In this document: positions 51,101-64,000 of the stretch, piece after piece
How positions within the stretch are numbered: position 1 is the stretch's first letter
Layout of the letters: each line of letters begins with the position of its first letter
Assembly (NCBI GenBank): GCA_963693285.1
Contig: OY848923.1
Location: forward strand, 5,053,609 to 5,117,608
From: Xestospongia muta
Lineage: Eukaryota > Porifera > Demospongiae > Haplosclerida > Petrosiidae
Length of the DNA: 64,000 bases
Reading direction: 5' to 3'
Notes under the pieces: generated by a model
What the model saw: the letters and a program-made list of their open reading frames with translations, nothing else
Told to the model about the DNA's origin: nothing
Database searches by the model: none
Program-made: the position numbers and the translations under genes

Positions 51101-54100
51101 ACTGACCTGTGCTCCATATGACCTCTATAACCATCTGAAAGAATTCAATCCAGCCAAAGCAAGTATTGAGTCTATTTATAATTACTACACTACATTTTAT
51201 GCTGATATTGTTGATAGTTATCCTTGTCCAATAGAACAAACTCCATTTAACTCAATAGCAAGTTTTTGCTTTTTTCTAAAGCATCTTTTGACAGTTTATG
51301 TTGAGGGCTCAGTAGCACAAAAAGTATTTCCACATTGTCCGTTTGGCTATCCACTATTGCTAACAGCTGATGGTAATTTGAGATTGTTTGAAGAACATGA
51401 AAGGGTTATTTGCAGCAAGTTCTCCCATCTATTTACTAATACAGCTTCATTGTTTCTACATCCAAAGGTTTTGGAAAATTTTCCCAACTTATGTAGTTCT
51501 TACTTTCTTTATTCAGAAGACATAGACTTAAATCTCATTCATGAGATAATGAAATTGAATTATGGTTTCCTTCATAATTCTAAAGTAGTCAATTACAATA
51601 CTGTTCTCAATGATGATACATTAAAGGAACTCTGGGTATGTTTAACAGAGGATAAAATATTTCAACACTATCAAGCTGAGCTTCTTAATTCATGGGCACT
51701 AGTACCAAGTTCAAATGAAACTCTTTACAACACATGTTCTCCAATTCTTCCTCTTGTGACTCCATCAAATGTCACTGACTTTCACATTGAAAATGCTTTC
51801 AAAATTCTTGTTTCTCTTGGGATTCCAGTACTAAATTCAGAAATAAGCAAAGAACCTGAGAAATACTGTCTTCAGATGACCAGTTATAATCAAGTTCTTG
51901 CTGTGTTATTTAATATGCATATTAAAAAACATATTCTGAATAATTTAAATGATCCAAAGACAACAATTCAAGTTTTATTTCAATACTTCAGTAAGATTGA
52001 CTTCAGACATGATAAAGACAGTGTTACTCATATCACATCAATGCCATTGTTTGAGACCATTAATGGACATTTAACTAGTATCTATGGAAAGGAAGTCTTT
52101 CTTTTTCCAAATGGATTTTGTAAAGCTGGTTATAAAACATGGGCACCAATAGATAGGACAATCTTTCTTGATCCCAGAGGTCCTTGGAAAACTCTTTGCA
52201 GCAATATCTCAAGTCTTGGAGGTCAGGAACTAGACAAAAAAGATATTTATGCTAACATAATCTTTCCAATATTTTCTCAATTGTTGTCAAAGGAAAGGGA
52301 GGAGCACTTGAGGTACATTAAAAATGAAATGCATCAAGATGTTATATATGAAAGTGAGAAAAAAAGATCAAATACTGGAATCAGATTTTTAAATAAATTA
52401 AAAGAATTGAATTGCTTGGAGTTAAAAAATGGAGAAACCCTTTGTCCTATTGCAAATTTTGTGGACCATACGCTTTCCATTTTCAAAACATTTCCTAATT
52501 ATTTTAGTTTTGTTCCTGAAGAATATAAAAAACGTGAGTGGTTAAAATTCTTACGTGATCTCGGACTTAGAGTTACCATTACTTGTACTGAATTCAAAAG
52601 GTTTTGTGAGTTTATATCACAAGGTCAACACTCTGACTTTGTGGAAGCATCCAAAGTCCTAGTCCGCTACTTGTTTTCAAAGTCAGCACAAGAATGGCAC
52701 AATAATGATAGTTACCTTGCTGAAATTGGAAATATCGGTTTTGTTCAAGTAGATCCTTTAAATAACTTAAGATGGATCAAAGCTGCTTGCCAACCATCTT
52801 GTTATTTTCCACAACAAAATGTTGGTCTGACTAAGTTGAATGAAGCTGTTATATATGACAGTGCACCTTTAGTATGGACAGTTAAACCAGTAGTGTCTTT
52901 ACCAAATATGGATTATCTCAAACAACAAGAGTATGACAACTTCGTCAAAAAACTTGGAGTGACAACAAGTCCAGAAGTTTATGATGTTTACACAAACATT
53001 CTTAATGTTTCTAAAACAGGTTTAGCAAATTTCAAACTTTTTAATAAGTATGACCCAAAGTACATTTGTGATATTAAAGATCAAGACAAAGTCACCATTA
53101 CTGATGTCATAGTTAAGAGCCTACAGTATCTCTTTATGAGGAAAGCTAACAATATACAGAACCTTCAAACGATACCATGTATTCCTGTACATGCTAATAG
53201 TTCTAACACTGAACATTATATAAAACAACCAGTTCTTGTAAAACCTATACAAGTAGTTAGATACCTATCACCAGAAGATAAGAACTTGTTTCCATATCTT
53301 CATAGTCTACCAACCTGCTTGAATATTGTAAATGAAGAACTTGACATTATTGGAGTGTGTCAAAACATCAGTATTGCAAACATACAACATTTACTGGAAA
53401 CAATGTATTTACAATTTAATGATTGTGCACTTGATCCAAATAGTGAAGCTAGTGTGCAAAAAGCTATCATGAAACTTTATGAACTTCTCAAAGTGATTCT
53501 TATACCTCAAGTGGTTAAACCTCTATACTTACCAGCATTGCTTGCCTCAAGAAGTAACCAATATTCTTTGAAAGACTCCACTAGTCTTGTCTTCATTGAC
53601 TCAGATCGTTATAAAGGTCAAGATTTGACTTTTATTAATACACCTTACTCACTGTTTCAGCTTCCTTCTGATACTAAACCTTCTGTTGTCTCCATGCAGT
53701 CAACGGTCACATTATCTACCATTGCTAACAACAAGGATATTTGTCTACAACTACCAAAGGATGTCAGGCCTAAAGGACTTTCTCTTCACTGTAATGAGAA
53801 AATCCTTATTCACAGTGAATGTCAAGATAATAGTCCACTCTTTGTTCATTTCCAGAAATTAAAAGATCTTGTACCTTCACTAAGTGAGGTACTGCCAAAA
53901 ATATTGTCAGCTCATTATAAAAGTACTACGATGACATTTGATGACACAATTATTAACAAATTCACTTTAACTCTTACAGAATTAATCAAATCTGTACCCG
54001 TGGTTGTTATTCGAGACCTTAGGTCAAAGATTTTGTTAAAGTCTGAATATGACATTGGGACTATGAAAGTTCAGTTTTTGCTTCAGAACGATGATGATAA

Positions 54101-55529
54101 TTATACTCTTTTTGTCGATATTAAAGGAACACCAAGTTATTCTTTACGAAGACAGCTGGCAAATACTCTTTGCATTGAAGTGGCTCGCATTCACAATGTA
54201 GATTTAACTACTTATTTAAAAGCTGTAAAACCAGTTTGTGAATTTCTTGAAATTCAATGTCCAAGCGACTTGATGCCAATTCTTGAGAAGTATAATGTAG
54301 AGGCTCAAGACGTTGAAAACACCACTGTTACCAATGACAATACTGTTTCTCTTGGTAAAAAAATACCAAATGACATCACTTTTTCTTTAGATCGAGATAT
54401 TTACTACATCTTTCATCCTGAAGAATGGGTAGGATATGAGATTACAGAGGGCTACTTCATCTATGCTATTGTTCTTTATCCATTACCTGATGAAACAGAT
54501 AATCCATTAGCAAAGAAATATAAAATCATTGTAGATGAAAGTGAGCAAGGGGTCCGAGAAGTATCTACCCTAGACCTTTACAAGTTAATACCAAATATTC
54601 CTGAGAAACAGTCTGAAAGTTCAGAACTAGTACTAGCAGACCAAGGTAATGCTACAGCTCAAGTGAGACAGGTCACAGACTCTCAGAAGTTGTTAGAAAT
54701 TAAGAGAACCATATGTAAAGAATTGAAAAGCATTTGGGAACTTAAGGATGAAGTTGAAAAGAGGAAGGCCCTCAGACGTTTATACTTTAAGTATCATCCT
54801 GACAAAGCTGATCCTAATGAACATGACCTTTATGAAGATGTCTTTAAGTTCTTAAAAAGACAAATTGACAGACTTGAAGAAGGACTACCTCTAGAAGATC
54901 CTGACTTGGCTCAAGAAAGCCCACATTCCACACCACGTCCATCTCATTGGACACACTGCTATAATGGTTGGGATGATTATGTCAGGACTACATCATCTAC
55001 ATGGAGAAGTAGAAACTCAAGGACAAGAGAAAGAAATGAACATAATCAAACTAGAGCAGAGGATGATACTACAAAAATTGATTCAAGGTGGGAAATGATA
55101 TTTAACTTGCAGCCTAAACGAAATCTAGAGGAAGCAAAAAGATGGCTCAGACAAGCTGAATCTGACCTAAAGGTTATAAGATGTCTCATGCATTCGTCTT
55201 TGCATTGTCAAGTGTTGTTTCAAGCTCATGAAGCCTCAGAGAAAGCACTAAAGGCAGGAATGTATGCACTAGTTGGTCTTAATCCTAGTAGTTTAAAGAC
55301 ACATGATCTTGTCTGCCATGCTTATGCAATTTCTTCAGAAAAAGGAGGAGACTGGACAAGACTTCCTAACTTGGTTAGCTCAATGGAGCAATATTATCTG
55401 AACTCTAGGTTTCCTAATAAGCATACTCTTCCTAATGCTCCAGTTGATATTTACACACAAGCTCAAGCTAAAGAAATGGCTGATAATGCTGAAGAAGTAG
55501 TTAAACTTATTAGGAGGTGTGTTCAATAA
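42178..55529 (+). CDS. SACS-like: Giant sacsin-like protein B, complete (3 ATPase repeats, DnaJ, HEPN)
   Basis: Exons 42178-42285, 42498-42777 and 42874-55529 are joined at GT-AG sites and encode 4,347 residues. The start lies in the good context ACCATGG. ATPase repeat 1 begins at about residue 9 (FGQKLPPLYKVIEDILKEYP; NADDARATEV from about 41). Repeat 2 begins at about 1341 and repeat 3 at about 2337. Each has the QNADDA box and a G-K/Q-FG-I/V-GF lid. The body ends in an HPEEWVGYE segment, then a J-domain (about 4063-4125, HPD at 4104-4106) and HEPN (about 4213-4345). The order and length resemble vertebrate sacsin, minus its N-terminal ubiquitin-like domain. The HEPN has no R-x4-6-H ribonuclease motif. 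Likely a cytoplasmic Hsp70-linked chaperone. It is the only full-length, unbroken gene here. The last exon holds 97% of the coding sequence. Confidence 0.95.
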
Positions 55530-56310
55530 TTATGCATCTACTTTACTTACTCTTCTACTGAAACTAAACTGTAGTTTTGTATAACGTATTTACAACATGC
55601 TTATATTTCTGCTACTTTATAAGATTTTTTGTTTCTTTCAAATTAAAAAATTGAAAAATACTTACTAAATAGTTACTTTATACTATGATTTCATCAAAAT
55701 CTTTAACCAAAGATGCTGATTAGATTATTAATCCAGTGAAAGCTGCACTAACAAAGATAAAGTATATACAACACAATATGATATTGTGAATTAGTACATA
55801 TCATACACTCATACTACAGTCTTAATCTTGTAAATAATTGATGAGAGTGGATCTATATGTGACAATAACGATATTTATAGACTATCTATAGGAGTGAACA
55901 GTTGTGAAGAGGGAACTAAAGTAACATTTAAGAGCAGTAATATTAATGTTATTGACCTATAATTCTAACTTCATAAAAAATTTCAAGCCATTTAATGTCA
56001 TGATCTATTCTCAAATGTTTTAAACAGATCATTAACTATAAGTCCATGGTTTGAATTTAAAATGGACCAAAATGATAGTTACAAGATTACTTCAAATTTT
56101 TCATGAATGTAGGAATATAGATTCTTGTTAAGCAAAATAATTGTTTTCTGATCTAAAATGTTGTTAAGTGTGTAAAAAACAAATGAAAATTTTTAAATTT
56201 ACTAGGACATGTACATATAAATGTACAAGTAGAACATTGGGGATTATCATTTAAAAAGGCATTAACTAAAATATGAGGTGTGGTCTGAAAAAGCCACACC
56301 CAAAATAGTT
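55530..56310. other. 3' flank of gene B and spacer
   Basis: Non-coding, and the counterpart of 984-1767. The first ~360 bp recur, diverged, after the pseudogene stop at 57396. An ATTAAA at about 55643 could act in polyadenylation. Confidence 0.6.
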
Positions 56311-57396
56311 CGTTCTCGACAATTTATAAAGCAAAATGACTGTGCAGAAAATTTTTTTTACAAATTTACTATATTTTGATAGCAACATAAGTATTCACAA
56401 TGAGGTTCTATCCATTTTACTAAGAACAGTTGCCATTACAAAAAAGAGTCGTCATTAACAAAATACCTCAAAGAGCATCCATGTATTCCATGTTCTCTAA
56501 ATGGTGTTCAAGTAAAGTTAGCTAGTGAGCTTGTTGACCCTCATGTTTTAAAAATTTATTTAATCATGATGATGAAATGTTTCCACTGTCAGACATTTAT
56601 AAAACATTTAATTTGTCAAACTATGAAATTACTTGGTCTATTATCTTCTAAGTCAATCTACCTTGAGATTTTATTGTAGATTGTGCCCAAACAGTTGGTA
56701 ATCTATTTATTCAAGACAAGACTAAAGCTCTTAAAAGAATTAAACTTATTATAACAAGTATAAAAAACAATGCTATGCAACTCTAAATGCATCGTTTGCG
56801 TGAAGAACTTGATTCAATCAAGAACATATCGTTTCTTTCAAATCTGAAGCATTCATCTTACCATGGAAAGGAGAAGGACATCACTTATTGAGTCCGTTAC
56901 AAGTAATCTCATTGGATATGTTGGTCTGATTGTAGGTTCACAGAAAGCTATCATTAATACCAATTATGTTCACCATGGAGGATGTGGTAACATATCAACT
57001 AATGTTCTTACATTATTGGGTATCAAAGCAGACCATCAGTAAATGATGTACTGCTACATTTTCAGTGATTCATTGATGATTTTGAGTGTGAGATAAACAC
57101 AAAGACTAAAATGCAGTGAAAGGCAGGAATGTATGCACTAGTTGGACTTAATCCTATTGAATTAAAGACATATGATCTTGTCTACTATGCTTATGCATTA
57201 TCTTTTAAAAAAAGGAGACTGGATGAGACTTGCTAACTTGGTTAGTTCAATGGAACAATATTATCTGCACTCCAGGTTTCCTAATAAGCATACTCTCCCT
57301 GATGCTCCAGTTGATATTTACACACAAGCTCAAGCTAAATAAATAGGTGATAATGCTGAAGAAGTTGTTGAATTTTTTAAAAGATGTGTTCAATAA
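56311..57396 (+). pseudogene. Sacsin-like pseudogene with large internal deletion, right copy
   Basis: Same structure and same lesions as 1768-2853: a mid-protein segment (from between ATPase repeats 2 and 3) fused to the HEPN-coding end. It has its own small indels, for example a base missing near 57020 in the region where the left copy keeps a 68-codon frame. Non-coding. Confidence 0.88.
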
Positions 57397-59498
57397 ATAT
57401 GTATCTACTTTAATTACTTTTCTACTTAAACTAAACTTTTTTTGCATAATGTATACAGAACTGCATATATCTCTGCTACTTTATAGGTACTTTTGGTCTC
57501 TTTGAAATTTTAAAAATTGAAAAAACTTATTGAAGGACTACTTGTTATTATGATTACACCAAAATCTTTTACCATATATGTTAATTGATTAGATTATTAA
57601 TTCCACTGCACTAACAAAGATAAAGTATAATATACAATATAGTATGATATTGTGAATTAGTATATATCATACACTCATACCAAAATCATAATCATGTAAA
57701 AAATTGATGAAAGTAGATATATGTGTCACAGTAATGATATTTATAGATTATAGGAAAGTATAAACAGATAAATATAGCATTTGTACATGTCAATGGAGCT
57801 TTTGTTCAACTCACTCCCAGGCTAGTAGTTCAGTTATATTAGAATGTAGATGATACTTGTAATTATTACAAGAAAAGGAGAACTAAGAACACAGATCAAT
57901 GGTCTGTGGTCTGTACAATGTTTACCAGTGCATCCTCACATTCAAATAGGTAGAGAACAAGGTTTACTATAGCACAGAGCATCATTACCACACAGATATT
58001 TAGTAAATGGTATTGATGAGGATGGCAGTAAAGTGATCTTTCAGGAACATCACTCTCTGAATCATTCGATATTTCGTTTGTTTGAAAATGATGTACTCTT
58101 GATTCTTTTAAACTATTACACTTCTAAATGAAAGGCACTAAAGTGCCCAACCTCGCTGCAGTTTCTAAGTTATTTATAAATGCTATGCCAGCTTAGGCCC
58201 AGCTATGATGTTGCTAGGTAGCATTGCAAGAAAATTTTGTTAACATTCTAGAAGGTGTGGTCACATTTATCAATATTTCATATATGATTGTTTATTATAT
58301 TGGTTACAGTATACTTGATACAGTAAAAGAATACTACAGTCTATGCACTAAACGTTTGACTGACAAAATATTTTAAGCAATAATTATTTAGAATAAAATT
58401 GATATCACTAATATTATTATAGTGTTTTTTGTTGGCCATAAGTAGAGTACTATTGGGTATCTATACAATATCCTTAAAACTTTTAACTGTAATGCAATCG
58501 TTATTAGAAAGAAGTCCTATTTTTTGAATATTTGTCAAATGGATTTAATTTTGGTAGATGGAATGTTCACTTTCAGCAATTGTTTCTTCAAAGAAGGATA
58601 CCACAGACTAATGTATATGGTTGTATATCTAAATAAACATTTTGCATCAACTCCTTTAGTAGAAGAAAGGAGATATGTATATGTCTCTACATTATATCAC
58701 TATAAGGCTAATTAAGATCGAAACCTTATAATACATTTATTTTCTATAAAGATATTATTCTTGTATTAACAGAACAACAAGTTAAGCCAGTCCTCATTTA
58801 TCATAATCACTATAAAGCTATAAATGTGTATTTAGCAAAATTACTTTGATGTAAAAAGGTAAACAACATACTGTTTTGATTACTAATGTACCATGGGATT
58901 GACTGTTCATATAGCTAATTGTTACAACTATTAGTGATATAACATGCGGGGTAATGACTACTACTCTGTTTATGTACATTTAGTGACAGATCACTTGACT
59001 ACTGTGAGGTCAATTCTTCATGTGACTGCTTGTCAAAACAGGCACATGACACAAAACAAACGTTTAAAGTGATTACAGTCAATAATAATATCATATAACA
59101 ACATAAATGATTAGTAGTAGATGTACAGACTGCATTATTAATAACTTTTCTATTTAATTGGTTTTAATAAAAAAAGTAGCTGTAAGTTTATCTATACTAA
59201 CAAATATAGGAGTGGCTGGTATGTATTATTTTTAACTCAACGTCTATTATATTGATTACAGTATTCTTGATACAGTAAAAGAATACTACAGTCTGTACAT
59301 TAAACTTTTGACTGACAAAATATTTAAAGCAATAATTATTTAGATTGAAATTAATATCACTAATATTATTATTGTTATAGTGTTTTTTGTTGTCCATAAG
59401 TAGAACACTATGGGGGTATCTATAAAATATCCTTAAAACTTTAACTGTAATGCGATTGTTATTAAAAAGAAGTAGAACAAGGCTTTCATGAGACAGTT
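57397..59498. other. Spacer with 226-bp direct repeat pair, right copy
   Basis: Counterpart of 2854-4952. The direct repeats lie at about 58291-58515 and 59243-59473. The unrecognised 63-codon frame at 58524-58715 is kept open here and in the left copy (3979-4170). The 61-codon frame at 3660-3845 is not kept. Confidence 0.6.
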
Positions 59499-61810
59499 AT
59501 GTAATCCACATCAGTAATAATGTGTAGTGATAACAGAAGGGCTGGCATAAAGTTTACTAGTAGTACAGCTGTTACAGTGAAATTATTAACAATAACAAAC
59601 TGCTGGTTCTATACTTCTATCAGTAGTCAAGCAATCGCTCGCACTAGCCATATTAGTTTATTCTTTGTTGACATAGATAATGTCACATTGGAATGGGTAT
59701 CAGTCCAGAATAGTTCTGTTTATGGATTCTGTATAGTCAATACTTTTGATTTGAATTTTTCTAATTCCACATTTGCTGGAGGTCCTAAAAATCAAGGAGG
59801 CCATGCATACATTGTCTATGATGACCAACGTAAAAGACTGTTCAGAGTTAATATCATGAAATCTAATTTTACATTGGGCTTAGTAGCTGGAACGGATTTT
59901 TGGTATTTTAATTATAATGAAGCTGAGGTAATCATCGAAAATTGTAATTTTTCACACAATATTGTTTGGTATTGAGGAGGAGTATACATTGAATCACGTG
60001 GGATTGGTACTATTGAGTTTCGTAACTGCACTATGTACAACAATACTTCACAGATATATGGAGGAGGAGTGTACATTATATCGCACTGGCTTGGTAACAT
60101 TGAGTTTCATGACTGCTCTATATATGACAATATTGCTCTACAATATGGAGCAGTGTACTTTAGATTGCACAGAGGTGGTACTTTTGAGTTTGGTGACTGC
60201 ATTATATACAACAATATTGCTCTGAAATATGGAGGAGGAGTGTTTATTGATACATATGGGACAAGTAGTATTGAGAATCATAATTGCACTATACATAGTA
60301 ATACTGCTCAGTATGATGGAGGAGGAGTGTACATTGACTTATATGAAGGAGTTGGCAGAATTGAGTATCGTAACTGCACTATATACAATAATAATGATCA
60401 AAATGATGGAGGAGGAGTGTATATTGATTTCTATGAAGGAAGAAGTAGAGTTGAGTTTTGTAACTGTAGAATACTCAAAAATATTGCATAACTCAGATCA
60501 GGACTGTATCTTCGTTCTCTTCATGCTACTTCGACATCAAGTAGCTTCTACTTTCAGAATGTTCTATTTCATTTCAATAAAGCAACCAATAACCTGGCTG
60601 TATACAGAAAAATATATCAATCTGCTGTGGTATTATTCAACATTGCTAATGTTATATTTGAAGTTAGTAATCATAACGCAAGTGGTTTAGTGTGTTTCAA
60701 TAGCCAAATAACATTTAATGGGGATAGCATATTTTTAAACAATTCTGGCATTTATGATGGAGCCATTGCTTTGTATGAGTCTTCCCGATTATTACTAAAT
60801 GAACATACCAACAAAACTGTGAACATATCATTTTTCAATAATTTTCCCAGTGTGTCAGGTGGAGGAATCTTTGTATCACAAGTAGTTGATGTAAAAAAAA
60901 CACTGATTGTTCCTTTGAAGTTATTCCTCATCATTCTTACTATAATTCTAGTGCTGTGTTTTATTTTGTCAACAATATAGCTGCCATATCAGGTGACATA
61001 CTATATGGTAGTAATGTCGACAAATGTTATAAAGATGATAAGGTTAAAACCCTTTTTCACTACCCTCAACAGACAGGTCTATCAAAAGTGTTGTAATATT
61101 TTGTACTAAGACAATCCCAATAACTTATTAGTCGATCTTTACAATAGTTCAGTTCTCTTTTCTCTATAATGTAAAAATCAGTTCACGTGGTCCCACAATA
61201 ATTAATTAGGTCATTATAATAAATGAAATAATGATAAATTAATAAATGAATAAACAATAAGTCCAAATCCGTACAAGTGTCAACAGATCCTATATTTTTT
61301 TTTTGTGAATTGAATAAACAAAGTTGTTCTATTAACAACATCAATATAAGTGCAATACCTGGGATTGACATAAATATATCGCTAGCTATTGTTGGTACAA
61401 AGAAGGGCTTAACAGAGGGTGTGATTAAATTGATATCATCAGATACCTCAAGTGGGCAAATTAGACTGAATGCACAGTGTACCAATATTACCTTTAAGAC
61501 AAATCTTTTATTAATCACAGCACAGGTATATGCCACACTTCAAAGTTCAACAATTGAGTCCTGTCCACATGGGTTTATGTTTGGAAAGGACACTTGTGTT
61601 TGCAGGTCTGAATTAAATTTATCTTCAGTAACTTGTGATATTAACACTCAAAATATAACAACACAAGGTAACCATGTGGATTGGTTATAAAAACGACTCA
61701 GACTGTCTTACTGTACATCAAAACTGCCCCTTTGACTATTGTAATGATGGAAATATTCAATTTAAAGTTATCTTTCCCGATCCACAGTATCTTCTTTACA
61801 AAAGGTCTGG
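59499..61810 (+). pseudogene. Right-handed beta-helix protein pseudogene, right copy
   Basis: Beta-helix rungs (GGGVYI...NCTIYNN repeats) run from about 59520 to 60490 and on past 60700. After the solo LTR come a conserved SSDTSSGQIRLNAQCTNITF region and a Cys-rich tail (CPHGFMFGKDTCVC, then DCLTVHQNCPFDYCNDG). A TGA replaces GGA at about 59973, the stop near 60491 is shared with the left copy, and a frameshift follows WL at about 61687. Removing the LTR and one AAGTG restores an open frame across the insertion, so the host gene could still be read there at insertion. Likely an extracellular or surface protein originally; function unknown. Confidence 0.85.
61091..61274 (-). mobile_element. 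Solo LTR of the BEL/Pao element
   Basis: 184 bp matching the 3' LTR at 6563-6746. It is flanked on both sides by AAGTG (61086-61090 and 61275-61279), a 5-bp target-site duplication as expected for BEL/Pao. It sits in the same beta-helix codon as in the left copy. A solo LTR arises by recombination between the two LTRs of a full element. Confidence 0.85.
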
Positions 61811-61881
61811 AATACTATTCCATTATTTCCCTTAAGTTTGAAATTATACCATATATTGACTATTGTTTAAGGCTAGTTTGA

Positions 61882-64000
61882 AACAAGATAAAATGGATAG
61901 GCTACTCTTTCTCAATAAAAGTATAAACTAAAAATTCAACAATCAATAACTTATTAATGTAAAGTATTAAATTACTATTATTAAAACAAATATTTTGATC
62001 ATGTTAGCATTTCTAACAACATAGCCAAATCTTATGTTTAAATGACAATCAATAAGTTACATTATTGCTCTTGAGAAAAAAAATAATTTTGTAGCAAAAA
62101 TCTGCTGTAACTTTGATTTAAAAGCAATTTTATTACACAGGTAGTGCTGTTTGTAAACTCTCTAAATAAAAACTATTTCCTTACAAAAATAATAAAATCA
62201 ACTAACCACTACTTTTAAACTCCTATATTGGCACTGGTGTTCGAACTTTGTGGGTCCATGTGCAATATGTATTGTAAGACTATCTATATGCATGCATGCA
62301 TACGACTACTCCATTTTTCATGCTATTTTTGAAGATTAAATAAATAGGCTTTAAAAATATGAATGGATTTATGATGATATAACATGTTCTCACATCATAT
62401 ATGAAAATGTAGAAAAGCCTAAGTTATGAACCACATATAATTAACACATGGACATTCTTGTGATTAATAGGAAGGATACTAAAATCTATTATACAATATA
62501 TGAATATTGTAGAAACATAGAAAGGATTAACAAAATGCATTTTACATAATTCAACAGAAGACTACAGCGCATTCACACTTGAAGACTAACATTATGAATA
62601 CTTATTGAAAGTTGTGAAAATGAATTTGCTGAATCCTGCATTGTAATTATCATGATGAAGAGACAAAAGGCATATAAAATAACGAGGTTTTATAATGGTC
62701 TAATAAATGTAACATAGTAAGTTGAAACATGCTAGTTGAAGTATCCAATGAAGTAGAAGACACATTTCCTTTGGCCATTTCTCATATAGCTATGGTAAAA
62801 CACTGTAGCATGGTTTATTAGCCAGGCTATCGAAAGTCAGCCTAGAAAACAGTAAGAAAGCAAATGGTAACAAACATTTATAATATTGAACAGACTTTGT
62901 CCTTGCCAATATATATCTCTTTTATACAATGTTTTGATGATGGTAAAGCTTATGGAAAAACATATCAACTGAAAAAAAGCTGATATCATTTGATAATAGA
63001 TAACAAAGACTTATATACATACATGTAGCAGTGAATTTTTTGAAAGTGACTACTTCTGTGCAAAATGTTTCATATAATTTCAGAGTGTTCATACCATGCA
63101 AGTTATTTCTGTTGGATTTGGGTGAAGTAAATCTCCACATTGTTATGTCTTACATGACAAGTAACATATCTTATTCAATTGTTTTAGAATCTTTGTTACC
63201 AGTACTAAACAGACTCCTTTTCTTTATGGTATGGCTTTTGTCTACATAAAATGAACAATAAATGTAATGAACTGACTATATTGTAATGACAAGGTTTAAA
63301 TTTCTTTGAGTACATGAAAAAGGTACTGGAATAAAATATTAGACTCTGTCTACAAATTTTATTCACTAAATCATAATAGGAACTTATAGCCTTGCAAATG
63401 AGGGAGGGGGATACAAGTCCAACTTGAAAGCTCCACAGCAGCTCTGATATATGGAAGCATTAAGTATTTGACAATTATGAATCCAATTAACTACCCAGAT
63501 ATAATTATTTAGTCAAAAATAATTAAGTACACCAGGCAGGGTAATGATAATATTACTACTCTATAGTCTACTGCAAGTAAATATTATATAAAATATTAGT
63601 GTGTATTGTAGACTATAACTTGTCCTCATAATCTTGTACATGTATTCCCAATTTAAATTTACCTTTAAAACAAGGTTGCTGACGTAAACTGCTTGTATAA
63701 GCATTAACTAGAGGTCTCAAGGCAATGTGCTGATTTAGCAACAACAAGTCAGATATCATGACTGCTTCTTATCAATTATATGAGCACAGAACTCTAAATA
63801 AACACCAATTCGTTTTACGAAATCAGAGGACCTGGACATAGATGTGTATCACAAACAGCACTGATAAGTTTGTTACCTTCAGAAAACTTATTGTACATTG
63901 TACCACACATATCATGAGCAGTTACTTCATATAAAGAATCTGTTAGTGTGATGATCTCAATAGAAATAACAAGTGTTAACCCACATACATCTAGGGATAA
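61882..64000. other. Non-coding flank at the right edge
   Basis: Bases 61882-62509 have no counterpart in the window. The rest repeats 11138-12664. Only short frames occur (62922-63140, 63031-63249). I see no gene, RNA or array. Confidence 0.6.

Larger units (their letters stand above)
54547..64000 (+). repeat. Right copy of the segmental duplication
   Basis: Matches 1-12664 in order and orientation. Aligned parts: 54547-55529 with 1-983, 56311-57396 with 1768-2853, 59499-61274 with 4953-6746 and 62510-64000 with 11138-12664. Bases 61275-62509 exist only here. Confidence 0.93.

Overview
This is AT-rich eukaryotic DNA with GT-AG introns, very large exons, minisatellites and a BEL/Pao LTR retrotransposon. 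Giant sacsin-like paralogues next to right-handed beta-helix proteins with a Cys-rich tail suggest an invertebrate. A demosponge such as Amphimedon is my best guess, but that is an inference from protein style, not something I could search.

The core of the window is a head-to-tail cluster of sacsin-like genes, all on the + strand. There are two near-complete giants: gene A (25651-38171, with its DnaJ-HEPN end in the next ORF to 39125) and gene B (42178-55529, 4,347 aa, three exons). At the left edge sits the C-terminal end of a near-identical copy of gene B (1-983). Four broken copies lie between and around them: 1768-2853, 20583-24922, 40446-41525 and 56311-57396. The intact architecture is three Hsp90-like ATPase (SIRPT-type) repeats, then a DnaJ domain with HPD, then a HEPN domain. 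This is the order in vertebrate sacsin, but without the N-terminal ubiquitin-like domain. By analogy the products are cytoplasmic giant co-chaperones.

Layout: 1-12664 and 54547-64000 are two copies of one segment, about 96-98% identical by eye and lying 54.5 kb apart. Each copy holds a sacsin-like 3' end, a small internally deleted sacsin pseudogene, a beta-helix pseudogene and shared non-coding flank. The left copy carries a decayed, minus-strand BEL/Pao element with one LTR, inserted in the beta-helix pseudogene. The right copy has a solo LTR at exactly that site, flanked by a 5-bp target duplication. Between the segments are a MITE-like hairpin and a short tandem array (13.07-13.32 kb), two large arrays built on related 28-bp monomers (13.56-15.69 and 16.97-18.39 kb) separated by a 111-bp x4 array, a ~60-bp x5 array (18.9-19.2 kb) and a duplicated palindrome (19.27-19.38 kb). 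The sacsin-like cluster follows.

The main points for follow-up are these: the TAA-ATG junction that splits gene A into an ATPase-repeat ORF and a DnaJ-HEPN ORF; the patchwork similarity between genes A and B, which suggests gene conversion; and whether the 54.5-kb duplication is a real tandem duplication or a haplotype assembly artefact.
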